Shown: positions 63,350 to 64,000 of the stretch, piece by piece | Layout of the letters: each line of letters opens with the position of its first letter | Position numbering within the stretch: position 1 is the first letter of the stretch | Assembly: GCF_036017915.1 (NCBI RefSeq) | Contig: NZ_CP107929.1 | Span: 2,294,001-2,358,000, forward strand | Direction of reading: 5' to 3' | From: Micromonospora sp. NBC_00421 | GTDB lineage: Bacteria > Actinomycetota > Actinomycetes > Mycobacteriales > Micromonosporaceae | DNA length: 64,000 bases | Position numbers and translations under genes: made by a program | The notes under the pieces: generated by a model | What the model saw: only the letters and a program-made list of their open reading frames with translations | What the model was told of the DNA's origin: nothing | The model's database searches: none

Positions 63350-64000
63350 TCACGTCGGCCGGATCGCGCCCCGGGCCAGCCCGTCCGCGGTGAGCTGCAC
63401 CAGTTCCGCCCCCAGCGTCGCCGCCTGCCGCAGTGCCCGCTCGAAGTCGTCCAGCCGCCGGGCCGCCTCGCCGTAGGCCCGCTGCTCCGGCAGGCCCAGC
63501 CGCCGCACCGACGCCCGCCGGATGTCGAAGCGCAGCGTCCCGGACAGGCTCGACGCCTGTTTCTCGTTGGCCGAGGTGCGCAACTGCCCGGCCAGGAACC
63601 ACGGGTCCAGCGCCCCCGGATCCGGCCGCAACAGATAGAGGTTGCGCCCCAGCAGCGCCCCCGCCGTGGTGACCACCCGCGCGGTGAGCTGCTGGGCGAC
63701 CACCGGCACCACCACGTCCCCCACCTCCAGGGGGATCTGCTGGCCGTACCGGTCGTCGATCCGGCCGGAGGCCTGCGCACCGGCGAGCACGTCCCCGACG
63801 GTGAGCACGGGCGGCCCGTCCGGGGCCGGCTCCGATACGCCGGCCCGCACCGGCCCGACCAGGTGCAGCGCGCCGGCCCGGAGCAGCTCGCCGACGGTGA
63901 GGAACTGCCCGGCCGCCCCGTCGGGCGCGGGGATGGCCGGCGGCATCAGCGCCGGCAGCTCGGCGACGACGGCGGCCAGCCGCTCTCTGGTGCGTACCAA
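63350..64000 (-). CDS. C-terminal part of an N-6 DNA methylase (5' end beyond window)
   Basis: About 216 codons, open at the right edge. The sequence RIDDRYGQQIPLEVGDVVVPVV, then LGRNLYLLRPDPGALDPWFLAGQLRTSANEKQA, GTLRFDIRRASVRRLGLPEQRAYGEAARRLDDFE has the pattern of the specificity-like C-terminus of actinobacterial N-6 adenine methylases (type I HsdM/HsdS-like fusions). The catalytic NPPY/NPPF motif would lie upstream, outside the window. Its presence suggests that the defence island continues to the right. The apparent Met at the edge is not taken as the start. Confidence 0.65.
   Translation of the reverse strand: MVRTRERLAAVVAELPALMPPAIPAPDGAAGQFLTVGELLRAGALHLVGPVRAGVSEPAPDGPPVLTVGDVLAGAQASGRIDDRYGQQIPLEVGDVVVPVVAQQLTARVVTTAGALLGRNLYLLRPDPGALDPWFLAGQLRTSANEKQASSLSGTLRFDIRRASVRRLGLPEQRAYGEAARRLDDFERALRQAATLGAELVQLTADGLARGAIRPT

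Overview
The window is a contiguous piece of a high-GC actinomycete chromosome, most likely from the Micromonosporaceae. The evidence is the strong G/C third-position bias, frequent GTG starts, a mycothiol-type formaldehyde dehydrogenase, Tat-exported enzymes, eukaryote-type Ser/Thr kinases, a class F sortase and an ESX-style cassette. No rRNA, tRNA or CRISPR array was recognised.

Positions 1-31.7 kb look like ordinary chromosome arm: single genes and short operons for secreted and metabolic functions. In order they are a PhoD-type phosphatase, a lysozyme-like protein, a VOC protein, the S-(hydroxymethyl)mycothiol dehydrogenase/MBL hydrolase pair, an MFS carrier, an iron-sulfur photolyase, an SDR and an EthA-like flavin monooxygenase. 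These are followed by a YkgJ-like/pentapeptide protein, RNase HI, a beta-lactamase-fold hydrolase, a lycopene cyclase, a serpin, a methyltransferase, a sortase-F pair, CorA, a C39-like protein, YchJ and a second MFS carrier. The block ends with a conserved-TM-helix channel protein beside a kinase-fold protein that lacks key lysines, proline iminopeptidase, an amidase, a GltB-like flavoprotein and an unusual zinc-ribbon SDR.

Positions 31.9-34.1 kb hold a compact, translationally coupled ESX-type polymorphic toxin cassette: YbaB-like, EspC-like, a large protein ending in an HExxH metallopeptidase module, and a small zinc-ribbon partner.

Positions 34.1-64 kb are an accessory defence island. It contains a GIY-YIG-like protein with a small partner, a GmrSD-type DUF262/DUF1524 enzyme, a deleted kinase copy, a frameshifted APH-like gene, an intact kinase, an SF1 helicase with a RelE-like N-terminus and a 2142-residue DUF1998 helicase. 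After an IS-disrupted regulator come an Eco57I-class adenine methylase, a DrmD-like SNF2 helicase and another kinase, all on the minus strand. The C-terminal end of an N-6 DNA methylase runs off the right edge.

The most interesting reading is a kinase-bracketed DISARM/Druantia-like antiphage system in two minus-strand operons: kinase - DrmD-like - methylase, then giant DUF1998 helicase - RelE-like/UvrD helicase - kinase. Between them an IS1634-family element has split a DUF5753 regulator and left an unusually long, about 47 bp, flanking direct repeat. A sharp drop in GC inside the methylase, beginning just before its NPPW motif, suggests exchange of the target-recognition half. All functions are inferred from sequence patterns; no database searches were run.
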